Source: Lysobacterales bacterium (GTDB lineage Bacteria > Pseudomonadota > Gammaproteobacteria > Xanthomonadales > SZUA-36). From it: a stretch of 47,911 nt of DNA. How positions within the stretch are numbered: position 1 is the stretch's first letter; every line of letters starts with the position of its first letter. The notes beneath the pieces were generated by a model, which was not told the origin of the DNA, did no database searches, and saw nothing but the letters and a program-made list of their open reading frames with translations. Location of the stretch: assembly GCA_021648045.1 (NCBI GenBank), contig JAKITM010000007.1, positions 1-47,911 on the forward strand, in the 5' to 3' direction. A program made the translations under genes and the position numbers. Shown here piece after piece: positions 34,499 through 42,860 of the stretch.

Positions 34499-35355
34499 CG
34501 TCTGCTCCCCGGTCCATTAAGCTCCATTCCATTACTCATATATGTAAGGAAATACTCAAGGTTTCGATACTCTTCACTTTGCGCTTCAAACGGTACCGCT
34601 CGAACCTGAATATTACACTCCTGAAAGCGCTTTTGAATGTTACCCACATACTGCCAACGCCCACGGTATACCGGCCACTGTGTGGCGTGCCCAAGGGAGG
34701 GGCTGGTGCGTTCTGCGCGCAGCATTTGGCCAACTTTTTGTTGGTGGCAACTGCCGCATTCAAAATTCATCTGTCCGCGACGGGTGTAATAAAACTGCTT
34801 GCCATCCGCATACGCTGCCACAGCTTCGGGCGAGTCGATTTTGATGTCAAAGTTTTTGCCGCGTGAGTTATACGCCATATAGGCACTGATCTGCGCCAGC
34901 TCACCGACCAACCAGGGTAGTGCCGCTTCACCATTTTCTTCACGACACTCATTAATTGCTATTTCGAGGGTGACAACTCCGCCTCTGGCTTGGTCAAATA
35001 ACGGATAGTTATGCTTGATCCCGGGATCATCACCGAAGCAATCAGCGTAGGATTTGCCATTGGCGAATGGGGTGTTATATAACTCTTCACCCTCATCAAT
35101 TGCAATTTCATAGGGCGGAAAATCTTCCAATTCCAACCACTGTTCACGCATCTTGGCATCGATGGCATAAACGCCATCTTTGAAATCTGCAAGGCCAATG
35201 TTAGGGAATTTTTGCTGATATAAATTTCTTAAAGCTTGACGGTCGGCTTCTGGATTGGTTGCTGGGTTAGCTGCTGAATCAGCCAATGAATCCGCCTGTG
35301 CAGGGACTGCAATGATGCTTGCCAGAAACAGGGCGCTTAGATTTATCCACTTCAT
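34495..35355 (-). CDS. soxA: Sox cytochrome SoxA (monoheme type)
   Basis: With SoxX it oxidatively couples thiosulfate to the SoxY Cys. The 286-residue protein has a signal peptide (LSALFLASIIAVPAQA). Only one heme motif, CGSCH in FECGSCHQQKVG, is present; the first-heme site is replaced by single cysteines in YADCFGDDPG and INECREENG that likely form a disulfide. The active-site Cys axial ligand is in RFQECNIQVRAVPF, followed by SEEYRNLEYFLTYMSNG. GAGGAAAA precedes the ATG. Confidence 0.95.
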   Translation of the reverse strand: MKWINLSALFLASIIAVPAQADSLADSAANPATNPEADRQALRNLYQQKFPNIGLADFKDGVYAIDAKMREQWLELEDFPPYEIAIDEGEELYNTPFANGKSYADCFGDDPGIKHNYPLFDQARGGVVTLEIAINECREENGEAALPWLVGELAQISAYMAYNSRGKNFDIKIDSPEAVAAYADGKQFYYTRRGQMNFECGSCHQQKVGQMLRAERTSPSLGHATQWPVYRGRWQYVGNIQKRFQECNIQVRAVPFEAQSEEYRNLEYFLTYMSNGMELNGPGSRR

Positions 35356-35407
35356 AGATTTTCCTCATGCCCGACCAGAGAGTAGCTCATCAGCCGGGTT
35401 CCACAAT

Positions 35408-35725
35408 TTATTTCAATGCGATTTCTTTGGCGCCACTAGCACCTGTGTTGTCGCTCCAGCGAACTGCTACTTTGTCACCTGCAGTTGCAGATTTAATCTT
35501 GAAAGCACTGTAAGGATTCTTCGAAACCGAGGTGCCCCAATAGGCAGTTAACACATCATTACCGTTATGGCTGAAGACCACTTCTTCAATATACTTTGCC
35601 GGTATTAATTCACCGGAATCGGCATGTCGTCTGGTACCGGTTTCCATTGGGTGAGAAATCAACACTTTTACTTTAACAACGCCGTCTTTGACTTTGCCGC
35701 GAATTTTTACACTTTTATCTTCCAT
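35408..35725 (-). CDS. soxZ: Sulfur carrier subunit SoxZ
   Basis: A 105-residue periplasmic partner of SoxY without its own signal peptide, exported as a complex through the SoxY Tat signal. Family motifs are VKVKVLISHPMETGTRRHAD near residue 18, IPAKYIEEVVFSHNG and SKNPYSAFKI, with VAVRWSDNTG at the C-terminus. It follows soxY by 18 bases. Confidence 0.95.
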   Translation of the reverse strand: MEDKSVKIRGKVKDGVVKVKVLISHPMETGTRRHADSGELIPAKYIEEVVFSHNGNDVLTAYWGTSVSKNPYSAFKIKSATAGDKVAVRWSDNTGASGAKEIALK

Positions 35726-35743
35726 TATCCTGAATCTCCTGAA

Positions 35744-36205
35744 TTAACCGCCACAGCCGCCGATAGTCACTTTGACTTCTTTGGTGGTGAAATAAACTTT
35801 CCCTTTGGCCTTAACCAATGCACGAACTGGCGAACTCTGACCCATTTTTACCCGGGTAGATACTTCCGCCGCAACCGCATCTGTCAGGTTAAAATTAGCC
35901 GATAAGGGGTTGGGGTTTTTATCAATAATCACGCTAATGGATTCAACACCTTCAATATCAGTACTGATTGTAATCGGCACTACAGCACCATTTTCAGCAA
36001 TTTCCGGCACTTTAAGGTTGATCTTGTCACTGGCCTCAATGCTTGCATCACCAAACAATGATTTGAGTGACGCATCAATTGCTTTTGAATTAAAGGCTGC
36101 CTTAGGGCGAACCAATGCAGCCAGTAAAGTTGCCGGTAACACCAGCAGTGCGCCAACAGCTATCAAACCTGTGATAAAGCTGCGACGAGTAGTTGAAATT
36201 TCCAT
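35744..36205 (-). CDS. soxY: Sulfur carrier protein SoxY
   Basis: Carries sulfur intermediates on its C-terminal Cys. The product ends in the swinging-arm motif VTIGGCGG. A Tat-like signal TTRRSFITGLIAVGALLVLP is present. The core includes INLKVPEIAENGAVVPITI and NPLSANFNL. ATG 36205 is chosen because GAGGTA lies just upstream and the Tat motif follows; an upstream in-frame start exists but overlaps soxX. It pairs with the adjacent soxZ. Confidence 0.95.
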   Translation of the reverse strand: MEISTTRRSFITGLIAVGALLVLPATLLAALVRPKAAFNSKAIDASLKSLFGDASIEASDKINLKVPEIAENGAVVPITISTDIEGVESISVIIDKNPNPLSANFNLTDAVAAEVSTRVKMGQSSPVRALVKAKGKVYFTTKEVKVTIGGCGG

Positions 36206-36244
36206 GGAATACCTCACAAATGATGGCAACAAGCTCAGCTGAGC

Positions 36245-36649
36245 TTATAGGGAGAGCACATAATCGACCAGCACATCCAATTCTTCTGCGGTTAACAACC
36301 GGTGAAGACCATAAGGGGGCATGATGGTGTCGGGGTTACGAATGGTTGGATCATAAATCTGAGCTTTCAGGGCTTTCCTGTCCGGCCAGCGGGCTTGCAT
36401 ACCAATTAATGGCGGGCCGGCATTTCCGGGCAGCTCGCTACCGATCACAAGGTGACAGGAAAGACAGTTGCCTTTGCGACGATTTTCGAAAACTGCACGA
36501 CCAGCCTCAACTCGCTTTGACAGCTCTGCCTCCACACTCATGTCAGCAACGGCATCCTGGGCCGTTGCCAAGCCAGCAGCCAACAACAGACCGGTGGCAA
36601 TGCAAACTGTCAACAGCATGTTACTCACGAATTTAGTCGCCCGCAGCAT
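36245..36649 (-). CDS. soxX: Sox cytochrome SoxX
   Basis: Monoheme partner of SoxA, about 134 residues. A signal peptide (LLTVCIATGLLLAAGLATA) is followed by GRAVFENRRKGNCLSCH with the CxxCH heme site near residue 63, SELPGNAGPPL, and the distal Met in PDTIMPPYGLHRLLT. ATG 36649 starts one base after the stop of the preceding cytochrome gene, so translation is coupled; an in-frame TTG further upstream is less likely. Confidence 0.93.
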   Translation of the reverse strand: MLRATKFVSNMLLTVCIATGLLLAAGLATAQDAVADMSVEAELSKRVEAGRAVFENRRKGNCLSCHLVIGSELPGNAGPPLIGMQARWPDRKALKAQIYDPTIRNPDTIMPPYGLHRLLTAEELDVLVDYVLSL

Positions 36650-36650
36650 A

Positions 36651-36971
36651 TTATTCTGTGACTTCTGCAATCATGTATTTCACTGCTGCGGCTACCGCCT
36701 CATCAGAAAGATCCATACGCCCACCCTTAGGCGGCATAAAGCCGGTATCGCCTGTAAAACCTTCGACGGCATTTTTGATTAGAGTTTCTTCACCCTTGGC
36801 AAGGCGGTCTTTCCAGGCTGCCGCATCACCGGTTTTCGGCGCACCGGCAATACCCGGTGTGTGACAGGCGGTACAAGCGGCTTTGTAGGTATCTACGCCT
36901 TCATCGGCTAATACCTGTGGGGCTATAGCCATTGAAAAAGCTGCTGTAATAATCAATTTATATGGTTTCAT
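36651..36971 (-). CDS. Monoheme cytochrome c5-like, duplicate of SoxD C-terminal domain
   Basis: A 106-residue exported cytochrome: signal peptide LIITAAFSMAIAPQVLA, heme site ACTACHTPGIAGAP, distal Met in GFMPPKGGRMDLSDEAV. Its mature domain aligns without gaps to the C-terminal heme domain of the SoxD encoded next to it (51 of 72 identical by hand), including the shared block MPPKGGRMDLSDE. It thus seems to be a stand-alone copy of that domain, placed between soxD and soxX. It probably carries electrons from SoxCD or SoxAX; this is inferred from position. AGGAG lies before ATG 36971. Confidence 0.9.
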   Translation of the reverse strand: MKPYKLIITAAFSMAIAPQVLADEGVDTYKAACTACHTPGIAGAPKTGDAAAWKDRLAKGEETLIKNAVEGFTGDTGFMPPKGGRMDLSDEAVAAAVKYMIAEVTE

Positions 36972-37010
36972 TTTGGAACTCCTCAAAAATAAATATGTTG
37001 TAGAAAAACT

Positions 37011-37928
37011 TTACTCAGCCTCGGCAAGCATAAACTTGACCGCTACTGCGACATCTTCATCACTTAAATCCATGCGCCCGCCTTTTGGCGGCATCATCCC
37101 GGTATCACCCTGAAAGCCTTCAATAGCATGCTTGATGAGTGTCGCCTCACCCAGCGCCAGGCGCGCTTTCCAGGTCGCCTTATCATCCAATGTGGGGGCA
37201 CCGGCAACACCCGAATTATGACACACTGCACAGGCACCATTATATACACTTGCGCCTTTTTCGTTTCCGGCTGCGGCTTTTAGGATGGTATCATCAGCAG
37301 CTGCAACTTCTTCAGCCGTCATTGTCGGCTCAGATACAATTTTGACTTCTTTCTTACAATCTTTCATACACCTCACAGCTTGGGTATCCGGCCGTGGGTC
37401 AGGTACAAAATTAGAATTATTAGGTAGTTTCGCAACCTCCTCCCAAGTATCTAGGCTAAGCACGAAGTCATCTTCAACCAGGTCATTCAAATACAGCACA
37501 TAGGCTGTAATGGCATAAGTTTCATCATCACTGAGAGATGCTGGCTGCGGGAACGGCATTGCCCGGCGAATGTAATCAAACAGAGTTGAGGTATGTGCCC
37601 AGAAGCTGCCAACCGTTTTTTCCGGTCTTTCTTCAGTTAAAGTGCCTTCACCACCCGCCAGAACCGGGTATCTGCCAACGCCCTCACCAAACGAACCATG
37701 ACAGGAAGCGCACTGGTCTTCATACAATATTTCACCATCTTCAACCGAACCGGAGCCTACGGGTAATCCACGGCCATCCGGACGGATATCAATATCCCAA
37801 CCGGCAATTTCTTCCACACTGGCGGCTTTGCCATAGCCATAATGACCAGCAGCTTTTGCGTTGACTGCTGTTGTTGCAAACACCGCGACTAGCAACAGCA
37901 TCAGGGTTAATGTCTTTAGCTTGCTCAT
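37011..37928 (-). CDS. soxD: Sulfur dehydrogenase cytochrome subunit SoxD
   Basis: Diheme partner of SoxC that takes electrons from oxidation of SoxY-bound sulfane sulfur. The 305-residue protein has a signal peptide (LTLMLLLVAVFATTAVNA), a first heme domain with GEILYEDQCASCHGSFGEG near residue 65 and AMPFPQPASLSDDETYA carrying the Met, a linker with a Cys pair (VRCMKDCKKE), and a second c5-like heme domain with ACAVCHNSGVAGAP near residue 236. The start at 37928 overlaps nothing and lies two bases beyond the soxC stop. Confidence 0.93.
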   Translation of the reverse strand: MSKLKTLTLMLLLVAVFATTAVNAKAAGHYGYGKAASVEEIAGWDIDIRPDGRGLPVGSGSVEDGEILYEDQCASCHGSFGEGVGRYPVLAGGEGTLTEERPEKTVGSFWAHTSTLFDYIRRAMPFPQPASLSDDETYAITAYVLYLNDLVEDDFVLSLDTWEEVAKLPNNSNFVPDPRPDTQAVRCMKDCKKEVKIVSEPTMTAEEVAAADDTILKAAAGNEKGASVYNGACAVCHNSGVAGAPTLDDKATWKARLALGEATLIKHAIEGFQGDTGMMPPKGGRMDLSDEDVAVAVKFMLAEAE

Positions 37929-37929
37929 C

Positions 37930-39252
37930 TTAAGAAACCTGAACATTAGTGACGCTCCCGTCTGGGTGCAAGCGCCAGGTGTGAATGGCGTTCTTGTGAT
38001 AAATGGAGCTTGAACCACGCACAGCACGCAGCTGGGTATAAGTTGGTTGCACATAACCGGTTTCATCAATACAGCGGCTTTGAATCAGCGCCGGTGAGCC
38101 ATCCCAGTCCCATTCCACGCCAAAACGGGTTAGTGCGCGAGGCTCAATCATTCCGGTTAAACGCGCCGGGCGCCAGTTGATCCCGCCGTCGAAAGAAACA
38201 TCAACCGCTTTGACTTTACCGCGACCTGACCACGCCAGTCCTTCCAGCCAATATTTACCTTTGCCCTTGAGCGGGTTTTCCGGACTGGGTGTTGTAACCA
38301 CTGAATTAGCTTCCTGCACAAATGTAAATTCACGCGCTTTGCCATCAGGCATCAAATCAGTATATTTAGAAGTTTCTTCGCGTTGATAATAAGGCGAATC
38401 GCCAATTTCCAGGCGGCGCAGCCATTTAATACAGGTATTGCCTTCCCAGCCCGGGTTGATCAGACGAATGGGATAACCCTGCTCCCGGCGTAAAGCCTCA
38501 CCATTTTGTGCAAATACGACAAGGGCGTCATCCAAAGCTTTTTCCATAGGGATAGAGCGCGACATAAGTGAGCCATCCGCGCCTTCTGCAAGAATCCAAT
38601 TGGCACCTTTTTTAACCCCAACTTCTGCAAGAATCGTCGACAGTAAAACCCCTGTCCATTCACAGCACGACAGCATGCCGTGGGTAAACTGCAGTTTTGT
38701 CATCTGTGCACCGCGCCATTCCATACCGCCGTTGGCAGGACATTCGAGGAAACGAATCATGCTGGTAGATGGAAACCTCATCAGATCATCCATGCTCAAA
38801 ATGATCGGACGCTCCACCATTCCGTGAATCATTAGGTGATGCTCGTCAGGATCAATTTCAGGCCGGCCAGCATGGTAGCGTTCAAACACCAAGCCACTAG
38901 GGGTAATTATGCCCTTGATATCAGCCAGTGGTGTAAAGCTAATTGAGGCGATCCGATCAGCCGTCAACCAAGGTACATTGCGTCTAACCACATCTTTCTC
39001 GAAAGGCGAAGGCTGGCCATATGGATCCGCAATGACCGGCGCACCTAATGATTTGGTCCACGGCGGTACATTTGGTGGTGCATATTTTGCCGACCCGGCA
39101 AGCGCTGTGCCGCCAGCCGCGAGTGCAGCACCGCCGAGCATTGACAAACCGCTCTTCAAAAACTGCCGTCTTTCTACTGCAGGCAGCTGATCGCCTGATT
39201 TTGCAATCTCGGTCAATAGACGATCAGTTTCTTCAACTTTTGGCTGACGCAT
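37930..39252 (-). CDS. soxC: Sulfur dehydrogenase molybdenum subunit SoxC
   Basis: Sulfite-oxidase family Moco enzyme that with SoxD removes six electrons from the SoxY-linked sulfane sulfur, so thiosulfate goes fully to sulfate without sulfur globules. About 440 residues. The Tat signal is VERRQFLKSGLSMLGGAALA. Moco is held by Cys in IRFLECPANGGMEWRG, with GYPIRLINPGWEGNTCIKWL and the dimerisation domain VSFDGGINWRPARL. ATG 39252, with AGGA upstream, is preferred over GTG 39279. It leads the sox run and is divergent from the ArsR gene. Confidence 0.95.
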   Translation of the reverse strand: MRQPKVEETDRLLTEIAKSGDQLPAVERRQFLKSGLSMLGGAALAAGGTALAGSAKYAPPNVPPWTKSLGAPVIADPYGQPSPFEKDVVRRNVPWLTADRIASISFTPLADIKGIITPSGLVFERYHAGRPEIDPDEHHLMIHGMVERPIILSMDDLMRFPSTSMIRFLECPANGGMEWRGAQMTKLQFTHGMLSCCEWTGVLLSTILAEVGVKKGANWILAEGADGSLMSRSIPMEKALDDALVVFAQNGEALRREQGYPIRLINPGWEGNTCIKWLRRLEIGDSPYYQREETSKYTDLMPDGKAREFTFVQEANSVVTTPSPENPLKGKGKYWLEGLAWSGRGKVKAVDVSFDGGINWRPARLTGMIEPRALTRFGVEWDWDGSPALIQSRCIDETGYVQPTYTQLRAVRGSSSIYHKNAIHTWRLHPDGSVTNVQVS

Positions 39253-39341
39253 AAAGCCTTGTCCTGTGTTGTAATTCACTTATAATAGTTTTTCTCAGGC
39301 AGAACATTGTTGGGCTGCCTGTCTGAATCCGAGTGAGATAT

Positions 39342-39356
39342 GTTATATTATATAAC
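39342..39356. promoter_or_regulatory. AT-rich palindrome between soxC and arsR-type gene
   Basis: GTTATA-TTA-TATAAC is a perfect inverted repeat with a 3-base centre in the only shared promoter region of soxC and the divergent SqrR/BigR-like repressor. ArsR-family proteins bind such AT-rich dyads. Related sites occur at 28760 and 43096 within the same island. Operator function is inferred. Confidence 0.5.
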
Positions 39357-39439
39357 TCTCATATACGAGCAAAATGGGCAAATCAATTAAATTATTGTTC
39401 CAACTTTGATCAAAATTCATAAAAACATTAAACATAATC

Positions 39440-39781
39440 ATGACAAATAGCAGCCTTCAAGCAGACCAAGAAAATATCAAAAAAATGCAACAAGCCGCAG
39501 AGCAAGCCTGTGTTCTGATGAAAACGCTTAGCCATCCGGATCGGTTGATGGTGCTTTGCCAGCTTAAAGAAGGCGAGAAATCTGTAGGCGAAATTGCCAA
39601 GATGGTAGGCATTGCGCAATCTCCGCTATCCCAGCACCTCTCAAAAATGCGACTACAGGGCATCGTTAAAAATCGGCGCTCGGCACAGTCAATTTTTTAC
39701 TCCCTGGCTAATGAAGAAGTAGAACGCATTATCGACCTCTTATATTCTATGTACTGTAGCGATCTCGATCACTGCGAGTAA
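39440..39781 (+). CDS. ArsR-family sulfide/persulfide-responsive repressor (SqrR/BigR/YgaV type)
   Basis: A 113-residue winged-helix protein: LMKTLSHPDRLMVLCQLKEG, recognition helix IAQSPLSQHLSKMR, wing VKNRRSAQSIFYSLANEE. Two cysteines sit where SqrR, BigR and YgaV have their persulfide-sensing pair, one in MVLCQL (about residue 40) and one in SMYCSD (about residue 106), with a third in the tail DHCE. These relatives form a tetrasulfide or disulfide with sulfane sulfur and release DNA. It probably controls the divergent sox genes and perhaps other sulfur genes in the window. No metal-binding ELCVCDL motif of ArsR is present. Confidence 0.85.
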   Translation: MTNSSLQADQENIKKMQQAAEQACVLMKTLSHPDRLMVLCQLKEGEKSVGEIAKMVGIAQSPLSQHLSKMRLQGIVKNRRSAQSIFYSLANEEVERIIDLLYSMYCSDLDHCE

Positions 39782-40069
39782 AGCCTTAAAAAGCTCTTTT
39801 CCTTATACTGAAAAAAACCGATGTTTTACGCGGTTAATCTAGCCGCTACACGCCAGCATTTCACTGGCCCACGGTTCTATTACTTGCTCAGCAGACGCTT
39901 TTTATATTAATATTTCTTTATAATCGAATATATAGTTATGCAAATGTAATGCTTTAATGGCTAGACTCTTGCATGATTTGCACAATATAATGAAAACCAA
40001 TATATTCAATAAATAATAAACAAAAATAGTTCCAAACCCAAACCCCCGTATAGTATTTGGAGATCTACA

Positions 40070-41431
40070 ATGAAACTTATTTTTAAACCTCTCATCATTG
40101 CCATAACTTGCGTGCTCGCAAGCTCGAATGCATTCGCTACCATTGGCTACAATAGCCACGGCATCGGTACTAAAAACAAAGGTATGGGTGGTGCTGGAAT
40201 AGCCCTACCTGAAGACGCTATTTCACTGGCAAACAACCCTGCCAGCCTGACTGAAATCGGCGATGCCTTCGATATTGGCATTGCAATTTTTTCTCCCGAC
40301 CGTAGTTATACGGCTTCTGCAAGCCAATTAAATGGACAGTTTGGCGCCTTTACTCTTGGCCCAGATAAACAAACCAGCGCTAGGAGATACTTCGTTATCC
40401 CTGCGGTGGCTGGTAGTTGGAAAATCGATGATGTTAGCGCCTGGGGCTTTGCCTTTTATGGTCGTGGCGGCATGAATAGTACTTGGGACCGTGGCTCAGC
40501 AACCTTCGATCCAGATGGTCCTGGACCCTCCGGCCCGCGCACATTTCCCGGTGTTTTTGGTGGCGGTGCACCTACCAGCATTAACCTGATGCAGGCTCTT
40601 TTAGACTTGAGTTATGCGCGTAAAGTTGGTGAAAACACTTCTATCGGCGGGGCACTTATATTAGCGGGGCAACAATTTGAAGCCCGCGGTCTGAGCTCTT
40701 TCGCGGGCTTTACCAATACCTTTAATGCCAGTGGCGGTACAGTATTCCCTCAAAACCTGACCAATAATGGTGCTTCTTATTCTTATGGTTACGGCCTGAA
40801 AGTAGGCTTCCACTCTAATATCAGTGATAGCTTTAGTCTGGCGGCCTCTTATACCACCAAACTCAATATGACCGAGTTTGATGAATATGCTGATCTCTTC
40901 GCGCAGAATGGTGGTTTTGATATCCCGGCAACATTTCGTGGTGGAGTTACCTTCAAAACAGGCTCAGCAGCCTATAGTTTTGATCTAGAACACACTTGGT
41001 ATTCAGATGTTGCTGCCATTGGTAACCCTATGGCCAACCTGTTCAACTGCCCGGCAGTTGCCGGACCCGGTGGTGACCTAGAAAGCTGCCTTGGTGGCAA
41101 TCGCGGTGGTGGTTTTGGCTGGAACGATGTAACGGCTTATAAATTCGGCGGCCAATGGGAGGGCGATAGCGCTACCTATCGCGCCGGCTATAGCTATGTT
41201 GATCAACCGATTGATGGTGCCGATGTAACTTTTAACATTCTCGCACCGGGTGTCATTGAGCATCACTTTACTTTCGGCTTCACCAAGCCACTGGCAAACG
41301 AGCGTGACTGGTCCATGGCATTTATGTATGCACCGAGAAGTTCTGTTAACGCACCTAACGCTTTTGACCCAACCCAGGACATCACAATTTCTATGAGCCA
41401 GTGGGAAATTGAGTTCTCATACGGTTGGTAA
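40070..41431 (+). CDS. OmpP1/FadL-type outer-membrane channel
   Basis: A 453-residue outer-membrane protein with a signal peptide (IIAITCVLASSNAFA) and the family start GIGTKNKGMGGAGIALPEDA, SLANNPASL, followed by alternating beta-strand segments and a C-terminal aromatic end (FSYGW). FadL channels take hydrophobic substrates across the outer membrane; relatives near sox genes have been suggested to pass sulfur compounds, which is inference here. GGAGATC precedes the ATG. A terminator follows at 41459. The 288 bases upstream, after the regulator gene, show no gene. Confidence 0.88.
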   Translation: MKLIFKPLIIAITCVLASSNAFATIGYNSHGIGTKNKGMGGAGIALPEDAISLANNPASLTEIGDAFDIGIAIFSPDRSYTASASQLNGQFGAFTLGPDKQTSARRYFVIPAVAGSWKIDDVSAWGFAFYGRGGMNSTWDRGSATFDPDGPGPSGPRTFPGVFGGGAPTSINLMQALLDLSYARKVGENTSIGGALILAGQQFEARGLSSFAGFTNTFNASGGTVFPQNLTNNGASYSYGYGLKVGFHSNISDSFSLAASYTTKLNMTEFDEYADLFAQNGGFDIPATFRGGVTFKTGSAAYSFDLEHTWYSDVAAIGNPMANLFNCPAVAGPGGDLESCLGGNRGGGFGWNDVTAYKFGGQWEGDSATYRAGYSYVDQPIDGADVTFNILAPGVIEHHFTFGFTKPLANERDWSMAFMYAPRSSVNAPNAFDPTQDITISMSQWEIEFSYGW

Positions 41432-41458
41432 GCTCCAAGTTTGTTTCTACCCGAAATA

Positions 41459-41479
41459 CCCCGCTGGACGGGGCGTTTT
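41459..41479 (+). terminator. Intrinsic terminator after the FadL-like gene
   Basis: Stem CCCCG / CGGGG (41459-41463 and 41469-41473) with a CTGGA loop, followed by CGTTTT. Confidence 0.75.
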
Positions 41480-41526
41480 ATTGCCTAGCCTTCACAAAAC
41501 AATGCTCCAAAACTCGTGATTCACCC

Positions 41527-41540
41527 TACCCAATCGGGTA
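41527..41540. promoter_or_regulatory. Inverted repeat upstream of the rhodanese gene
   Basis: TACCC-AATC-GGGTA, a perfect 5-bp dyad, about 86 bases before the rhodanese ATG; GTATAAT follows directly (41540-41546) and could be a -10 box. Operator role is a guess. Confidence 0.35.
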
Positions 41541-41626
41541 GTATAATCGGTTAATACTCAGACCTGAGCACAACAGGCCATCAATTTTTTTATACACCAA
41601 GATAACTACTACACAGGAGCCTCCCT

Positions 41627-42274
41627 ATGAAAACCCTACAAACAGGTATTTCCTTTGCACTACTTTTACTCTGCAACACTGCGCTATTTGCTAGTTCGGT
41701 TGGTATCACCTCAAGCATATCCTCGGTGGAAGTTATCCATCAGGGCAAGCCGGTTATCATAGAACGAAATCAAAACAACAAAAACACCATCAATTCCGAT
41801 TACACGCTTACTTCACGCGCCTGCCCGCCTTTTTGTATAAAGCCCATCAAGTTGGCGGAAGGTGTTGAAACTATTGGCGAATTGGAAATGATTGATTACC
41901 TGGTCGCCGCCAGCAAGCCCGGAAGCAATATTTTGGTGATTGATTCGCGCACCCCTGATTGGGTTGCAAAGGGCACAATTCCCGGTTCAGTCAACCTTCC
42001 CTGGACACTGTTAAAAGAAGACACCTCCGACCCGATTACCATAGCAACCATCCTTGAAGACCGTTTCGGAGCCATTGATGAAGATGAGCTTTGGGACTTT
42101 TCTAAAGTTAAAACCCTAGTGTTGTACTGCAACGGTATGTGGTGCGGGCAATCCCCACGAAATATTATGACTTTGCTGAAATACGGCTACCCGGCTGAGA
42201 AAATCAAATGGTATCGTGGCGGCATGCAAAACTGGCATGCATTGGGGCTGACCACGATTAAAAGTGAGAAATAA
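41627..42274 (+). CDS. Periplasmic rhodanese-domain protein
   Basis: A 215-residue protein with a signal peptide (ISFALLLLCNTALFASS). A Cys-containing segment (RACPPFCIKP) precedes the rhodanese domain: LVIDSRTPDWVAKGTIPGSV near residue 105 and the active-site loop LYCNGMWCGQSPRNI with the sulfur-accepting Cys. It ends WYRGGMQNWHALGL. Exported rhodaneses near sox genes probably move sulfane sulfur in the periplasm. AGGAGCC lies before the ATG. Transcribed as a single gene between convergent and divergent neighbours. Confidence 0.88.
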   Translation: MKTLQTGISFALLLLCNTALFASSVGITSSISSVEVIHQGKPVIIERNQNNKNTINSDYTLTSRACPPFCIKPIKLAEGVETIGELEMIDYLVAASKPGSNILVIDSRTPDWVAKGTIPGSVNLPWTLLKEDTSDPITIATILEDRFGAIDEDELWDFSKVKTLVLYCNGMWCGQSPRNIMTLLKYGYPAEKIKWYRGGMQNWHALGLTTIKSEK

Positions 42275-42365
42275 ACCTGCCGATATTATTCGGTTTAGCT
42301 TAATCCAAAGCGGTTAATCACAAGCCGATTTTGGGTTTTCATTGGCTACCGCATCAGCCGGTGTG

Positions 42366-42860
42366 TTACTGAATACACTCCGGAGGGTGTGCTACTAGCC
42401 ACTCGCGAGCTTGTTTGATTGATTTATCCAGATAAAACTCGAAAAAATCACTGCCATCGTAACCGTTGTGGCGCAAACCAACTTCACGACCGCAACGGTC
42501 CAGAAACAGGATGGTAGGTGTGAACGGGTGACCATAGCGTTCAGCAAAGGCGGTTGCATCAACCGGCTTACCGGAAAAATCCAAAATTTCCGGACTAACA
42601 TCCAACTCCAACTCGCGCAAAACAACCCGTGAATCCCAGACCCCGGATTTTGCCAATGGCAACATGACGGTTTTCATCAGGGAATTACAATAAGGGCAGG
42701 TGCTACGGGTAATGATAAGCAGCATAATCCGGTCACCCTCAAGCAAAGTATGAGCATCGGCTGACAAGTCGGTTACTTGCATATCCTCCCGTTCTATTGC
42801 TAACAGGCTCGAAAAAAACAGCAGGCCGACAACACCTACAGCTAACGCCACTAACTTCAT
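42366..42860 (-). CDS. SoxW-like periplasmic thioredoxin
   Basis: A 164-residue exported thioredoxin-fold protein with a signal peptide (LVALAVGVVGLLFFSSLLA) and the redox motif RSTCPYCNSLM near residue 57, then FAERYGHPFTPTILFLDRCG with the cis-Pro and an extra Cys. This is the SoxW/thioredoxin-like form thought to keep the Sox proteins reduced. Its ATG overlaps the stop of the preceding alpha/beta-hydrolase remnant (ATGA). The symbol soxW is likely but not certain. Confidence 0.8.
   Translation of the reverse strand: MKLVALAVGVVGLLFFSSLLAIEREDMQVTDLSADAHTLLEGDRIMLLIITRSTCPYCNSLMKTVMLPLAKSGVWDSRVVLRELELDVSPEILDFSGKPVDATAFAERYGHPFTPTILFLDRCGREVGLRHNGYDGSDFFEFYLDKSIKQAREWLVAHPPECIQ

Noticed and set aside
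39902..40159. 85-residue minus-strand frame upstream of the FadL-like gene
   Set aside because: It overlaps the signal-peptide region of the porin on the other strand and its sequence is AT-rich intergenic translation.
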